Virus record (IMG/VR): IMGVR_UViG_3300036760_001539
Location: 1-41,513 of that record
Reading direction: 5' to 3' (one strand)
From: a virus
DNA: 41,513 nucleotides
The translations under genes were made by a program, and so were the position numbers. Positions 1 through 8,031 of this stretch are shown piece after piece. Numbering within the stretch: position 1 is the first letter of the stretch; each line of letters opens with the position of its first letter. The notes beneath the pieces are model-generated. The model made no database searches. It saw only the letters and a program-made list of their open reading frames with translations, and had not been told where the DNA came from.

Positions 1-2826
1 TTACTTTACAATCATCGCCATGTTCGTCACAACCACGCCGCTCGCCAGCGTGAAGCTGTGCTCCGTCCGGGGTGAGTGGCATAGTTCCTCTGGCTCGTAG
101 GTGAGCATTGACAGGGTGTAAACAGGCTCTTCAACTTCAACGGTCTCCTTGAATACCTCGCCCGCCTTCATCCAACGACCATCTGCCAGAACCTCGTGGT
201 TGTAGGTGATCGCGCCTTCGGGCAGTTCCTGCATGATGCGACGTTCCGCTTCATGGTCGATGCGAGCCAGTACGGGCCGCCATGTGCCCTTGGCCGTGAG
301 ACAGAAGTCGCCGGGATGAACATCCCGGATTGCGATGTTGCCGCGATGCGTCTTGACGAGCGTGTCGCCCGTGAAGCATCCACCACGCCCGCCGCCGCCG
401 CCTCCACCCGAACCGCCTGAACCTCCGCCGCCGCCCGTACCGCCAGCGACGTTCTTCGCGCTGAGAGTTCCCAGCGGTGTGTGCTTCTGTAGATATTGGA
501 ACTGGAGAGCCAAGATGGTCACGTAGGGCCAGGCAATCTGGGGACTGCCCAGGACCGTGACCACAGGAGAAGTCTGGTTGAAGGTCGGTGATCCCTGTGC
601 GGTTCCGGTGTTGGAGCCGATAGAGTCTGCTACCGTGGCACCCGCTGACTCCGTCATCTTCCAGTAAGTGGCAGCAGAATCGTAGGTGATCTCAGCGTCA
701 TAGTAGAAGTTGGGCGAGTCGTTGCCGACGTTCACATAAGCCTGGAAGTGGGCACCGACCTGTCCCACGGTCAAGCATGTGTTGAAGACCGAGCCATGGC
801 TGATCGTGAAGCTGTTGAACGTGTTGCTGGTCAGCGGTGCACCAGCGAATCCTGCCGCGAATCCGATGTGCCAGTACCCGGCTGTCGTTGCCACGGTACC
901 CGCGCTGGTCGTCTGCCAGAAGGTCACGTTGTCGCTGGTCTTGGCGGAGTCCACGTACACGGTCATTGTGCCAGAGGTGGCAGCCGGGTCGTAGGTGCAG
1001 ATGATGTGGTGCCATGCACCGTCAAGTACCGAGGCACCCGCCGTGGTGACCGTCTTCCAAGCCGGGGTGGTGTTGTGCAGACCGAAGACGACCTCACCTG
1101 ACGAGTTGACGTAAATTTGAACTTCGACGGACGCCGGAGCAGACGTGCCCTGGACGTTGCTGAAGCTGTAGAGAGCTTGGTTGGCCGCCACGCTGCCCTT
1201 GAACCAGAGTTCAACCGAGAACGTCGGAGGGATTGAAGCAGAGTTGGCTGTCTGAATCCACTGGGATGAAGCTGCCACTGTAGTGATGCCCGTGATGTTG
1301 GGGATCGTGATGTCACTGGCGACCACGAAGTTTAGAGTGCCCGCATACTCGTGGAAATATGGCAGATAGTAAGCTGTGTTGTTGGCGATCAACCCGGTGA
1401 CCGCTTGACTGGTCGAACCCAAAACGTGCATGGTGCCATCGGCCCGCGTGAAGAAGCAGGACGGTGATGTGGTGATCGTCGTCTGAGTGGTCGTCGTTGC
1501 CAGTTTGAACGGTGTGCTCAGTGAAGCCGGGGTGCTGCCCTTGGCAACGACTCCCGGGCCGCTCGGGTCCACATTGGCGTTGCCTGTCGGATACCAGAGG
1601 TCAGGAGTGCCATTCCACCAGATTCCGTCGATGTTGCCCGTGACGGTCCCTTTCACATTTGACAGGGACGCAGGTGGGATGATGTCGATAGCAGACGCTG
1701 GAGGAGTCCAGAGGAGTTGCAACTCATAGTTCGCTCCCGTGCCGTGCTGCCACTCCACCACAATCGGGTAGTAGGCACCCGCCGTCAAGAGGATCGTACC
1801 GCTCTGTTTGTAAGCTGCCGTGCCGTTGGCGGACTGTGCCGTCTTCAGGTTCAGGACGACAGGCTGGCCCGCGACAAAGAGGTTGGCACCATCAGACGAG
1901 TTGACGCCGATGGTGTACTGCCCAGTCTCGGGAGGGATGATGTACCCGGTGAACCGTGCATAGAAGTATGTGCCGTTCACGCCCGCAGGTTTCACGTGGC
2001 TGCCACTGACCACGTTGCCATAATCCAGACCGTTGGAGAGCGAGATCACGACGGTACCCGCCGCGCTCGCCGCGCTCGTCCCAGTCAGGGTGACCGTGGC
2101 CTTGCCCTTCGGAACCATTGTGCCCGCCGTTGCCGTTGCGGTCACGCCCGTGAGAGAGACGCTGACGCCAGAGGCTTTGAAAGCCACCGCCGCACATCCC
2201 CACTCGCTGCCTGAACCAGTGAAGGCTGTGGCGATAGAGCCGGGTGAAACGTTCAGCGCATATTGAGCCTTACCAACACTGAAAGTTGGAGCCGCTTGCC
2301 CAAGTGTGAATCCTGAACCCGCGCTGGATGGGCCGCTCTCGGAGACAGAGGCAACGAAGATCAAATCTACGGCTGCGGTAGTGAGGTTGGCCGTGGCAAC
2401 AGTTCCTGTTGTCTGGTTGTTCGTGGTGGTACTCGTCTCCTTGGAGGCCGAAGCAGCGATGCCAGAGAACTCGTACAGAGTGAAAGAGACGTCCAGGAAA
2501 GTTGACCCAGTTTTTGATGCCGTGAAGGTTGTGGTCGTAGATGACAACATCTGGGCAGCGTTCTCGATGTAATAGATCGAGACGCGACCGCCTTGAGGAA
2601 GACCAGCATCGGCATAGGTGGCACTCGCCGCCAATGTCCAGGTGAATCCGCTCGTAACCGGAGCCGAGATAGTTGGCCCGGTCGTGGTGTCGGCATCAGC
2701 GTAGCAGACACAGATGAGCAGATTGCCTGCCACCGTGTTGCCTGTGAAGCCTACAGCCGAAGAAGTCCGCGGAGTTGCGCCGCCCGCGTGACCGCCCGCT
2801 TTGCTTTGTACAAGTGCGATTGCCAC
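1..2826 (-). CDS. Large tail-tip/fibre protein: N-terminal adhesin-like region, PA14, LamG-like and C-terminal Hint domain
   Basis: The start is GTG at 2826 behind AAGAGG; 941 residues. Residues 1-218 form a beta-rich region. Residues about 285-380 look like a PA14 domain (YFYARFTGYI, TGQYTIGVNSSDGANLFVAG, YPIVVEWQ). Residues about 545-720 resemble a LamG/concanavalin domain (FSVELWFKG, DGAWHHIICTYD). Residues 795-816 are an almost pure glycine linker. Residues 817-941 look like a Hedgehog/intein (Hint) domain, opening with CFTGDTLVKT and IRDVHPGDF. PA14 and LamG domains usually bind carbohydrate, and Hint domains cleave themselves at their first cysteine. The gene lies at the distal end of the tail operon. 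I infer an exposed receptor-binding or tail-tip protein whose C-terminus may be released or ligated. The canonical C-terminal His-Asn of inteins is not evident (the end is VVTNMAMIVK), so splicing is unlikely and N-terminal cleavage more likely. Confidence 0.75.
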   Translation of the reverse strand: MAIALVQSKAGGHAGGATPRTSSAVGFTGNTVAGNLLICVCYADADTTTGPTISAPVTSGFTWTLAASATYADAGLPQGGRVSIYYIENAAQMLSSTTTTFTASKTGSTFLDVSFTLYEFSGIAASASKETSTTTNNQTTGTVATANLTTAAVDLIFVASVSESGPSSAGSGFTLGQAAPTFSVGKAQYALNVSPGSIATAFTGSGSEWGCAAVAFKASGVSVSLTGVTATATAGTMVPKGKATVTLTGTSAASAAGTVVISLSNGLDYGNVVSGSHVKPAGVNGTYFYARFTGYIIPPETGQYTIGVNSSDGANLFVAGQPVVLNLKTAQSANGTAAYKQSGTILLTAGAYYPIVVEWQHGTGANYELQLLWTPPASAIDIIPPASLSNVKGTVTGNIDGIWWNGTPDLWYPTGNANVDPSGPGVVAKGSTPASLSTPFKLATTTTQTTITTSPSCFFTRADGTMHVLGSTSQAVTGLIANNTAYYLPYFHEYAGTLNFVVASDITIPNITGITTVAASSQWIQTANSASIPPTFSVELWFKGSVAANQALYSFSNVQGTSAPASVEVQIYVNSSGEVVFGLHNTTPAWKTVTTAGASVLDGAWHHIICTYDPAATSGTMTVYVDSAKTSDNVTFWQTTSAGTVATTAGYWHIGFAAGFAGAPLTSNTFNSFTISHGSVFNTCLTVGQVGAHFQAYVNVGNDSPNFYYDAEITYDSAATYWKMTESAGATVADSIGSNTGTAQGSPTFNQTSPVVTVLGSPQIAWPYVTILALQFQYLQKHTPLGTLSAKNVAGGTGGGGGSGGSGGGGGGGRGGCFTGDTLVKTHRGNIAIRDVHPGDFCLTAKGTWRPVLARIDHEAERRIMQELPEGAITYNHEVLADGRWMKAGEVFKETVEVEEPVYTLSMLTYEPEELCHSPRTEHSFTLASGVVVTNMAMIVK

Positions 2827-2837
2827 AGTCTAACCTC

Positions 2838-3245
2838 TTAGGAAATCGTGATTGATCCAGCGGCACCCGGTGCTGGCAGAACCACGGTGAACGTGTCACC
2901 AGTGGAAGAAGTGGAGCCAAAAGTGAATACCGCGAGAGCCTTGTTGCTCCGGCTGGAGTTGTAGATCAACGCGGTGCTCGCTGTGATCGTCGCCGCCGCC
3001 CAAGAAGGATCGGTGAAGTCGATGTAAGCAATGTCACCGCTGAGACCGACCGTGAAGCCAGACAGAGCCGTACCGCCCGCGCTGTATCCCGCGCCTGACA
3101 CTTCGCCCGTAGCGGTGTAGGCAGTCGTGGTCTTGTCCAGAGTGCCAGGGTTGTACAGAGCAATCTTGTACGTGTCGCCCGGTTGGTGGACGCCGTTCAA
3201 GATGTCCTGTTTGAACTGGTCTGTTACTGCTTGTGTTGAAGCCAT
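2838..3245 (-). CDS. Small phage structural protein of unknown role
   Basis: The start is ATG at 3245, chosen because AAGGAGAACGAT stands directly before it; 135 residues. The protein resembles a widespread phage family recognisable from the N-terminal pattern TDQFKQDILNGVH followed by YKIALY, and the central pattern ATGEVSGAGYSAGG with IYNSSRSNKALAVF. Members usually sit beside tail-tip and fibre genes, as here between the J-like hub gene and the PA14/Hint protein. The composition is rich in Thr, Ser, Gly and Ala, with no Cys and no membrane segment, which fits a beta-rich virion component. A tail-tip or decoration role is inference from position. Confidence 0.7.
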   Translation of the reverse strand: MASTQAVTDQFKQDILNGVHQPGDTYKIALYNPGTLDKTTTAYTATGEVSGAGYSAGGTALSGFTVGLSGDIAYIDFTDPSWAAATITASTALIYNSSRSNKALAVFTFGSTSSTGDTFTVVLPAPGAAGSITIS

Positions 3246-3255
3246 ATCGTTCTCC

Positions 3256-5955
3256 TTATGTCTGTGCCGCCGAAGGCCAGCCCAGAGGACCAGCACCCAC
3301 GTTGAATTGTCCTGTCACTCCGAGGATCAAACCGCTCGAAGCATCCACTGTTCCTGGTCCCGCGCCTGGGATTACGAACGTCGTTGGCGTGAGCGAGTCC
3401 AGCGACTCCGCGTTGTTCCCGAAGGAGTTGACGCTCTGGAACTTGAAATAGATCGTCTTGCCCACCCATGTCGGGTCGTACTGGAACCGGAACACCGAGT
3501 CGTCCAGCCGCATGAACAGCGAGCCAGCCGGGTGTGAAGCAATCGTTGTACCCATCTGACCGCGACGGATGTAGGTGCCCATCGTGTACTGGTCTTGTCC
3601 TGTAACCGTGACCGCGCTGTAGGAGATGATCTCCCCATCCACGAAGCACATCGTCGTGCCCAGGTCCGCATCGGTTGTCGTACCCGCGTCCAGAGCCACG
3701 CTGTTGACTGCCATGTCCACAACCAGGGAGTGCGTTGTGTCGGGATCAGAGCCGGATGCGAATGTCGCGTCCAAGGCTCCAAGCCGCGCTGGCGTCTTGA
3801 TAGACCCTGCTTCTAGATACTTGGTGCCGTCTTGAGATACCCAGACGTTGCAACTGCCCCAGTTGTCTGACTGACCAGACGCGCCAATCCAAATTTCATT
3901 TCCCGAGTATCCCGTCAGGCGCGAAGAGGCTTCAAACAACACAACCTCTGAGGTTCCCGGGATGGCATAGGCATTCGCCACCACATTGCCCGTGGAGACG
4001 TCCTTGTTGTAGACGACGGGCTGGTGGATGCCCCAGGGATAATCCTCAGCCGTAATCTCGAGACCGTTAACCGGGTCATCCACAATCTTCTGAATGCGGA
4101 CGGGCAACGTGTTGATGCCCAGATTGACGTTGTTCAATCCCTGTGCCCAGATGCTGGAAGTCGTGATCGTCACGAGGTCCATCGGCTCCAGATAGGAGTA
4201 GTTGAAGGGCAACGTGAAGACGTAAGTGTTGCGGATGTTGACACCGCGCTTCACGCGCATGTTGGCCGCGAAGACCGCCGCTGGCAACTCCGTGATGAAT
4301 CCCCAAGATTTGGGGTCTTCCAGACGCAGACCATAGCGATCAATGGCTGCCTGGTCAAACTCCTGGATCAGTTCGGGCGAGTACTGATTGCCGCGATTGT
4401 TGAAATTGACCTGGCACTCGTTGTATCCGTCCTGCCACGCGGCCCGCGAAATCTGGACCGGGTCTTCGCCGGGGTTGCCGAGGAAGCAAGAGTCATCCAG
4501 GGCAACAACGAAGTTGGCCGGAGCCACCCAGGTCTGACCATTCGCAACCATGGAGGTGTCGCCGTAGGGCACCAGTTTGAAGAGACCTTCCGACATGAAC
4601 GCGGCACACATGCCCGCCTCAATCCACTCAGCGATGAGGCTGGCTGCCGAGACCTGGCTGTCGATCACGGGCGAGATGAAGAATCCGTTTGCTGCAAACC
4701 ACGACCAGGCTGTGTTGCTGACCGTGTGTGCGCCGGGTGAACCCGCTGGGCCGCCCCAGGTGCCGAGAGGACCGTTGTCGATGACACTGGTCGGGAATGG
4801 TGTGATGCCTGAGCCGAGACCGCAGACCGTGTTCGTCAGAACCTGTGTGATGCACTGAACCGGGTTGCAGTCCACGACACCCGAGCCATAGCTGTCCGTC
4901 GTCGTGACTTCGTACAGCACATCTTGAATCTGTCCGCCTGCGCCCAAGTCCATCGGGTTGTATCCCACGTATGCTGTGCGCGTGTATCCCAGAGCTTGCT
5001 CGGGATGCTTGCTGGACATGAAACTCCAGATCGACTGCGACTGGGCACCGTTGAAGAGGGTGAAGTTGAGAGTGGTCGGTTGATCCTGACCTACGACCGC
5101 GTCGTCCTCGAGTTGATAGGTGATCTGAACTTCCGCCGCGATATCCGCCGCCGCGAACTTGTAAGTGGCAGGTGCGCTGCCTGATTGTGTGTAATGGCCC
5201 GCGCTGCCCGGGAAGCCAGAGCCGCCGTCCTTGGTGAGAGCCGCGCCTGAGCCTGTGATGTAACGCACACCCAGATCCTTGTTGAACGGGAGTGTGCCTC
5301 CAACTGTGACCGTCTTGCCTGACGGGATCGTGGCATTCATCTGCTGACGGATGAACTGGAGCCGGAAGGAATAGGACAACTGGACAGACTTGCCCGCGTC
5401 GTGCGCGACGTCGAAGTGATAGGAGCCGTCCGCCGGGTTCACCGAGTAAGTGCCCGTGGTCAGCGTGGTGCCGTAATCCACTTGCACCATCGGCGCATAG
5501 CTGGAGGCATTCAGGACGGTAGGAGCCGGAGCACCCGCGTCACTCAGACTGCCGGAATAGTTGTTGAGCATCCCCACGCCCGCGTCCAGGACGAAGGCAC
5601 TGGAGTTGAGCGGTGTGTAGATGCCTGATCCTGCGATGACATAGTTCTCCACCGAGGAGTTGTTGCTGAGCCAGTTCTGGCCTGCCCAGACATCGTTGAT
5701 ACCCTTGATGGTTCCTTCACATAGACCAGCGATAACGTCAGCGGAGTAGATGTAGGATTGCGCTCCACCCTTACCGCCGCCCTTGCCGCCCTGTGTGATC
5801 TTCTTGGCAGAGAAGCTGTCTTCGTACAGCAGCGACTGTTGAACGCGACCACGGCCCAGAACCCAAGGCAGAGGGAGTCCCTGCACAGATTGCGTGATCT
5901 GGATTCCGTTCAGCCGGGTCGGTTTCTGTGAGTTGCCACCGCCAAAGATGCCCAT
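3256..5955 (-). CDS. Tail-tip hub protein, GTA gp15 / lambda J-like
   Basis: The start is ATG at 5955, overlapping the upstream stop as TAATG; 899 residues. The N-terminus (MGIFGGGNSQKPTRLNGIQI, then LPLPWVLGRGR) and the following Gly/Lys-rich stretch GGKGGGKGG, then YIYSADVIAGLCEGTIKGI, are typical of the J-like/GTA gp15 tail-tip family that caps the tail tube and carries host-recognition modules. The context supports this: GTA gp12-, gp13- and gp14-like genes precede it directly. The C-terminal part (RFQYDPTWVGKTIYFKFQSVNSFG) reads as a fibronectin-like fold. It should be the central hub contacting the cell surface. Confidence 0.85.
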   Translation of the reverse strand: MGIFGGGNSQKPTRLNGIQITQSVQGLPLPWVLGRGRVQQSLLYEDSFSAKKITQGGKGGGKGGAQSYIYSADVIAGLCEGTIKGINDVWAGQNWLSNNSSVENYVIAGSGIYTPLNSSAFVLDAGVGMLNNYSGSLSDAGAPAPTVLNASSYAPMVQVDYGTTLTTGTYSVNPADGSYHFDVAHDAGKSVQLSYSFRLQFIRQQMNATIPSGKTVTVGGTLPFNKDLGVRYITGSGAALTKDGGSGFPGSAGHYTQSGSAPATYKFAAADIAAEVQITYQLEDDAVVGQDQPTTLNFTLFNGAQSQSIWSFMSSKHPEQALGYTRTAYVGYNPMDLGAGGQIQDVLYEVTTTDSYGSGVVDCNPVQCITQVLTNTVCGLGSGITPFPTSVIDNGPLGTWGGPAGSPGAHTVSNTAWSWFAANGFFISPVIDSQVSAASLIAEWIEAGMCAAFMSEGLFKLVPYGDTSMVANGQTWVAPANFVVALDDSCFLGNPGEDPVQISRAAWQDGYNECQVNFNNRGNQYSPELIQEFDQAAIDRYGLRLEDPKSWGFITELPAAVFAANMRVKRGVNIRNTYVFTLPFNYSYLEPMDLVTITTSSIWAQGLNNVNLGINTLPVRIQKIVDDPVNGLEITAEDYPWGIHQPVVYNKDVSTGNVVANAYAIPGTSEVVLFEASSRLTGYSGNEIWIGASGQSDNWGSCNVWVSQDGTKYLEAGSIKTPARLGALDATFASGSDPDTTHSLVVDMAVNSVALDAGTTTDADLGTTMCFVDGEIISYSAVTVTGQDQYTMGTYIRRGQMGTTIASHPAGSLFMRLDDSVFRFQYDPTWVGKTIYFKFQSVNSFGNNAESLDSLTPTTFVIPGAGPGTVDASSGLILGVTGQFNVGAGPLGWPSAAQT

Positions 5956-6467
5956 TACTCTCCCACCAGCCTTGGCGAAGTGTTCTCAACAATTCCACCA
6001 GAGGCAAATCCTTGCGTGTACTCTTCCTTCAACGTGAAGAACAACTTGTCCGCGTGTCGGAAGATCGGTTCGTTCTTTCCATGTGCGCCTGTCACGCCAT
6101 GCCGCGCAATCGCGTGGATGATGAACTCAGGCCAAGAGATGACGACACCCGCGTGCGCGTATGCGAACCCGAGCCGGAAGACCACGACATCGCCGGGTTG
6201 AACTTCGGACTCAGGGATCTCACGCATGTAAGTCGCGACCAGATCGACATACTCCGTGGACGCCCGGTGTTGGGCAATCTGGAGGCTGTAATCCTTCGGA
6301 AGATCAGTGATCTCCGGGATGTATCCAGTGGCGCGGAAGATTCCATACAGAAGCTGTCCGCAGTCCACGCCGCATCCCTTCAGGCAGGACCAGCCACGGT
6401 AGGGTGTGCCCGCCCAAGACTTGGTCTCTGCTACGATCGCGTCGCGTTGTTCGTTGGTCAGCGGCAT
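5955..6467 (-). CDS. NlpC/P60-family tail peptidase, GTA gp14-like
   Basis: 170 residues, with TAATG junctions to both the upstream and the downstream gene. The NlpC/P60 signature is clear: WAGTPYRG near residue 20, the catalytic Cys in CGVDCGQLLYGI, and the catalytic His in YAHAGVVI with a following HAI. Proteins of this family hydrolyse peptidoglycan stem peptides. In GTA and related phage tails this gene sits between the gp13 hub protein and the gp15 protein, exactly as here, and helps the tail tip cross the cell wall. A virion-borne murein peptidase that also takes part in tail-tip assembly is well supported. Confidence 0.85.
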   Translation of the reverse strand: MPLTNEQRDAIVAETKSWAGTPYRGWSCLKGCGVDCGQLLYGIFRATGYIPEITDLPKDYSLQIAQHRASTEYVDLVATYMREIPESEVQPGDVVVFRLGFAYAHAGVVISWPEFIIHAIARHGVTGAHGKNEPIFRHADKLFFTLKEEYTQGFASGGIVENTSPRLVGE

Positions 6468-7402
6468 TAGAATGCTCGATTCGGCACAGGGCAGTACGGC
6501 ATACCGCCAAAATTAATGGAGTTGTCCACGGAGGCTCCCGCCGCCGTCTTGCGCGTCTTGCATGCGGTCAAAGTCTTGTTGCAGCCTGCGATGACCGTGA
6601 AGGTATCGCCCGCCGCGATGGGCAGAATCCAAGCCGCCGTCATCAACAGGTTGCCGCCCGTATGAGACTTGACAGTCTGTGAGAGACCAGCGTTGGCTCC
6701 CGTGACGCACTTGACCACACCCTGCGTGAAGTAATCCGTCGCCTGTGAGAAGGCTGAGACCGGGATCAATGTCCGGTTGTCGCTGCCCGCCTTGGCCGTG
6801 AAAGCCTGGGTGTAAGTCGCCGCCACAAGTTTGCAGTTGCTGTCCGCGAATCCCCAAGGACAGTTGCTTTGGATGAGCCGCGTCGGCACTTTCATGTTCA
6901 ACAGGTAGAAGGGATCAGCGCACTCAAACTCGACCTTCACCCGGTTGATATCCGTGATCTTCGTGACGGTGCCCAACCACTTCGTCTCGATGCCGTGGCT
7001 CACGTCGCCGTAGGAGCCGAGAGGCATGTATGCCGTGAAGACTTCCACCTTGGCCGCGTCAAACAATCCCTGGTACGCTCCGTTGAGGATGCCGATGGTC
7101 AAACCGGGATACACAACGTCTCGCAGCGGGACGCAAGTCAGCATCATCGTGTTGGCGTTGCAGCCGAAAGTCGCTTCGGAAGTAATCGGCCCGCGTGCCC
7201 ACCGCCCGTAAGTCATCGCCTTGAAGACCACCGTGCCACCGTCCCAACCCGGTGTTCCGAATGATACGGTGATGTCAAACTGTCCTTCCGTCGCATACAT
7301 CAGGGTGCCAGTGGGCAACGTGATGAGAAACAGATCAGCCTTGAGAGCAGCCGGGTTCGCCTGCAACCAAGTGATCAAACCGCTGGGCATCAGTCTTTTC
7401 AT
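6467..7402 (-). CDS. Tail hub protein, DUF2163 / GTA gp13-like
   Basis: 311 residues, ATG overlapping the upstream stop (TAATG). The pattern of a long beta-rich N-terminal part, a SNCPWGFADSNCKL motif near residue 185 and a C-terminal GCNKTLTACKTR...NFGGMPYCPVPN motif is characteristic of the DUF2163/BR0599 family. Two pairs of cysteines are positioned as in tail-tip proteins such as lambda L, which carry an iron-sulfur cluster; cluster binding here is inference. The family forms part of the tail hub between the distal tail ring (gp12-like, upstream) and the J/gp15-like protein. Confidence 0.8.
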   Translation of the reverse strand: MKRLMPSGLITWLQANPAALKADLFLITLPTGTLMYATEGQFDITVSFGTPGWDGGTVVFKAMTYGRWARGPITSEATFGCNANTMMLTCVPLRDVVYPGLTIGILNGAYQGLFDAAKVEVFTAYMPLGSYGDVSHGIETKWLGTVTKITDINRVKVEFECADPFYLLNMKVPTRLIQSNCPWGFADSNCKLVAATYTQAFTAKAGSDNRTLIPVSAFSQATDYFTQGVVKCVTGANAGLSQTVKSHTGGNLLMTAAWILPIAAGDTFTVIAGCNKTLTACKTRKTAAGASVDNSINFGGMPYCPVPNRAF

Positions 7403-8031
7403 TAGATCAACACACTCTCAAACTTGACGCTCGACACAGACCAGAGTCCCGTGGTGTTGCCACCCGAGACGTAGAAGGCATCGCGGGCCAGGTCGCCCAG
7501 CGTGTCGTCTTGAAACCGACACAGGTAGTAGAACGTCCCAGTCCAGGTGAGCGTTGCCGCCCCAGCCGGAGGCGAAGAGAACGTCACGACGCCCGTGCTG
7601 TCGATGCTGTAGGCTCCCGTGGGAGTCCCGTTGATCTTGATGTTGGTCAGCACATGGACATTCTGAATCACGTCGAACCCGCCGCCGCCAATCTGTCTCT
7701 GCAACTGGAAGACTGTCGTCGCGCCGTCACCAGTTCCGAACTGCACGTCCGTGCACGTGTGATCGTTGGGATCGGAGAACAGGAAGAACCCGGCTCCGCC
7801 GTAGGTCGCTGTGTAGAGACCCAGCAAATTGTTGATGGCGGTGTTGGCGAGAGTTTCATCACCAATCGCGAAGTTCAAATCCAGTTCGAAATTCCAAGTG
7901 GGATAGGCCATCAACGCCATGGTGCGGAGGCCACGGCCCGCCGCTGGTCTTTGGACCACGGTGTTGAACTGCGGAGACTTCTTGAAGCCAGGCAGTGCCC
8001 AGGGCAACGATGCCATGATTGGATAGCTCAT
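7402..8031 (-). CDS. Distal tail protein, DUF2460 / GTA gp12-like
   Basis: 209 residues, with TAATG junctions on both sides. The family is recognisable from the sequence after the first 30 residues: FNTVVQRPAAGRGLRTMALMAYPTWNFEL (here given in two stretches, residues 22-50), the FFLFSDPNDHT motif, and the alternating GDGATTVFQLQR pattern followed by VTFSSPPAGAATLTWTG. These are hallmarks of DUF2460 proteins, whose GTA member forms the distal ring between tail tube and hub. It follows the tape measure gene directly, the normal place for a distal tail protein. Confidence 0.85.
   Translation of the reverse strand: MSYPIMASLPWALPGFKKSPQFNTVVQRPAAGRGLRTMALMAYPTWNFELDLNFAIGDETLANTAINNLLGLYTATYGGAGFFLFSDPNDHTCTDVQFGTGDGATTVFQLQRQIGGGGFDVIQNVHVLTNIKINGTPTGAYSIDSTGVVTFSSPPAGAATLTWTGTFYYLCRFQDDTLGDLARDAFYVSGGNTTGLWSVSSVKFESVLI

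Noticed and set aside
2838-3296. Longer start for the small structural protein at 3296
   Set aside because: AAGGAGAACGAT directly before the ATG at 3245 is far better, and the added 17 residues are not like the family.
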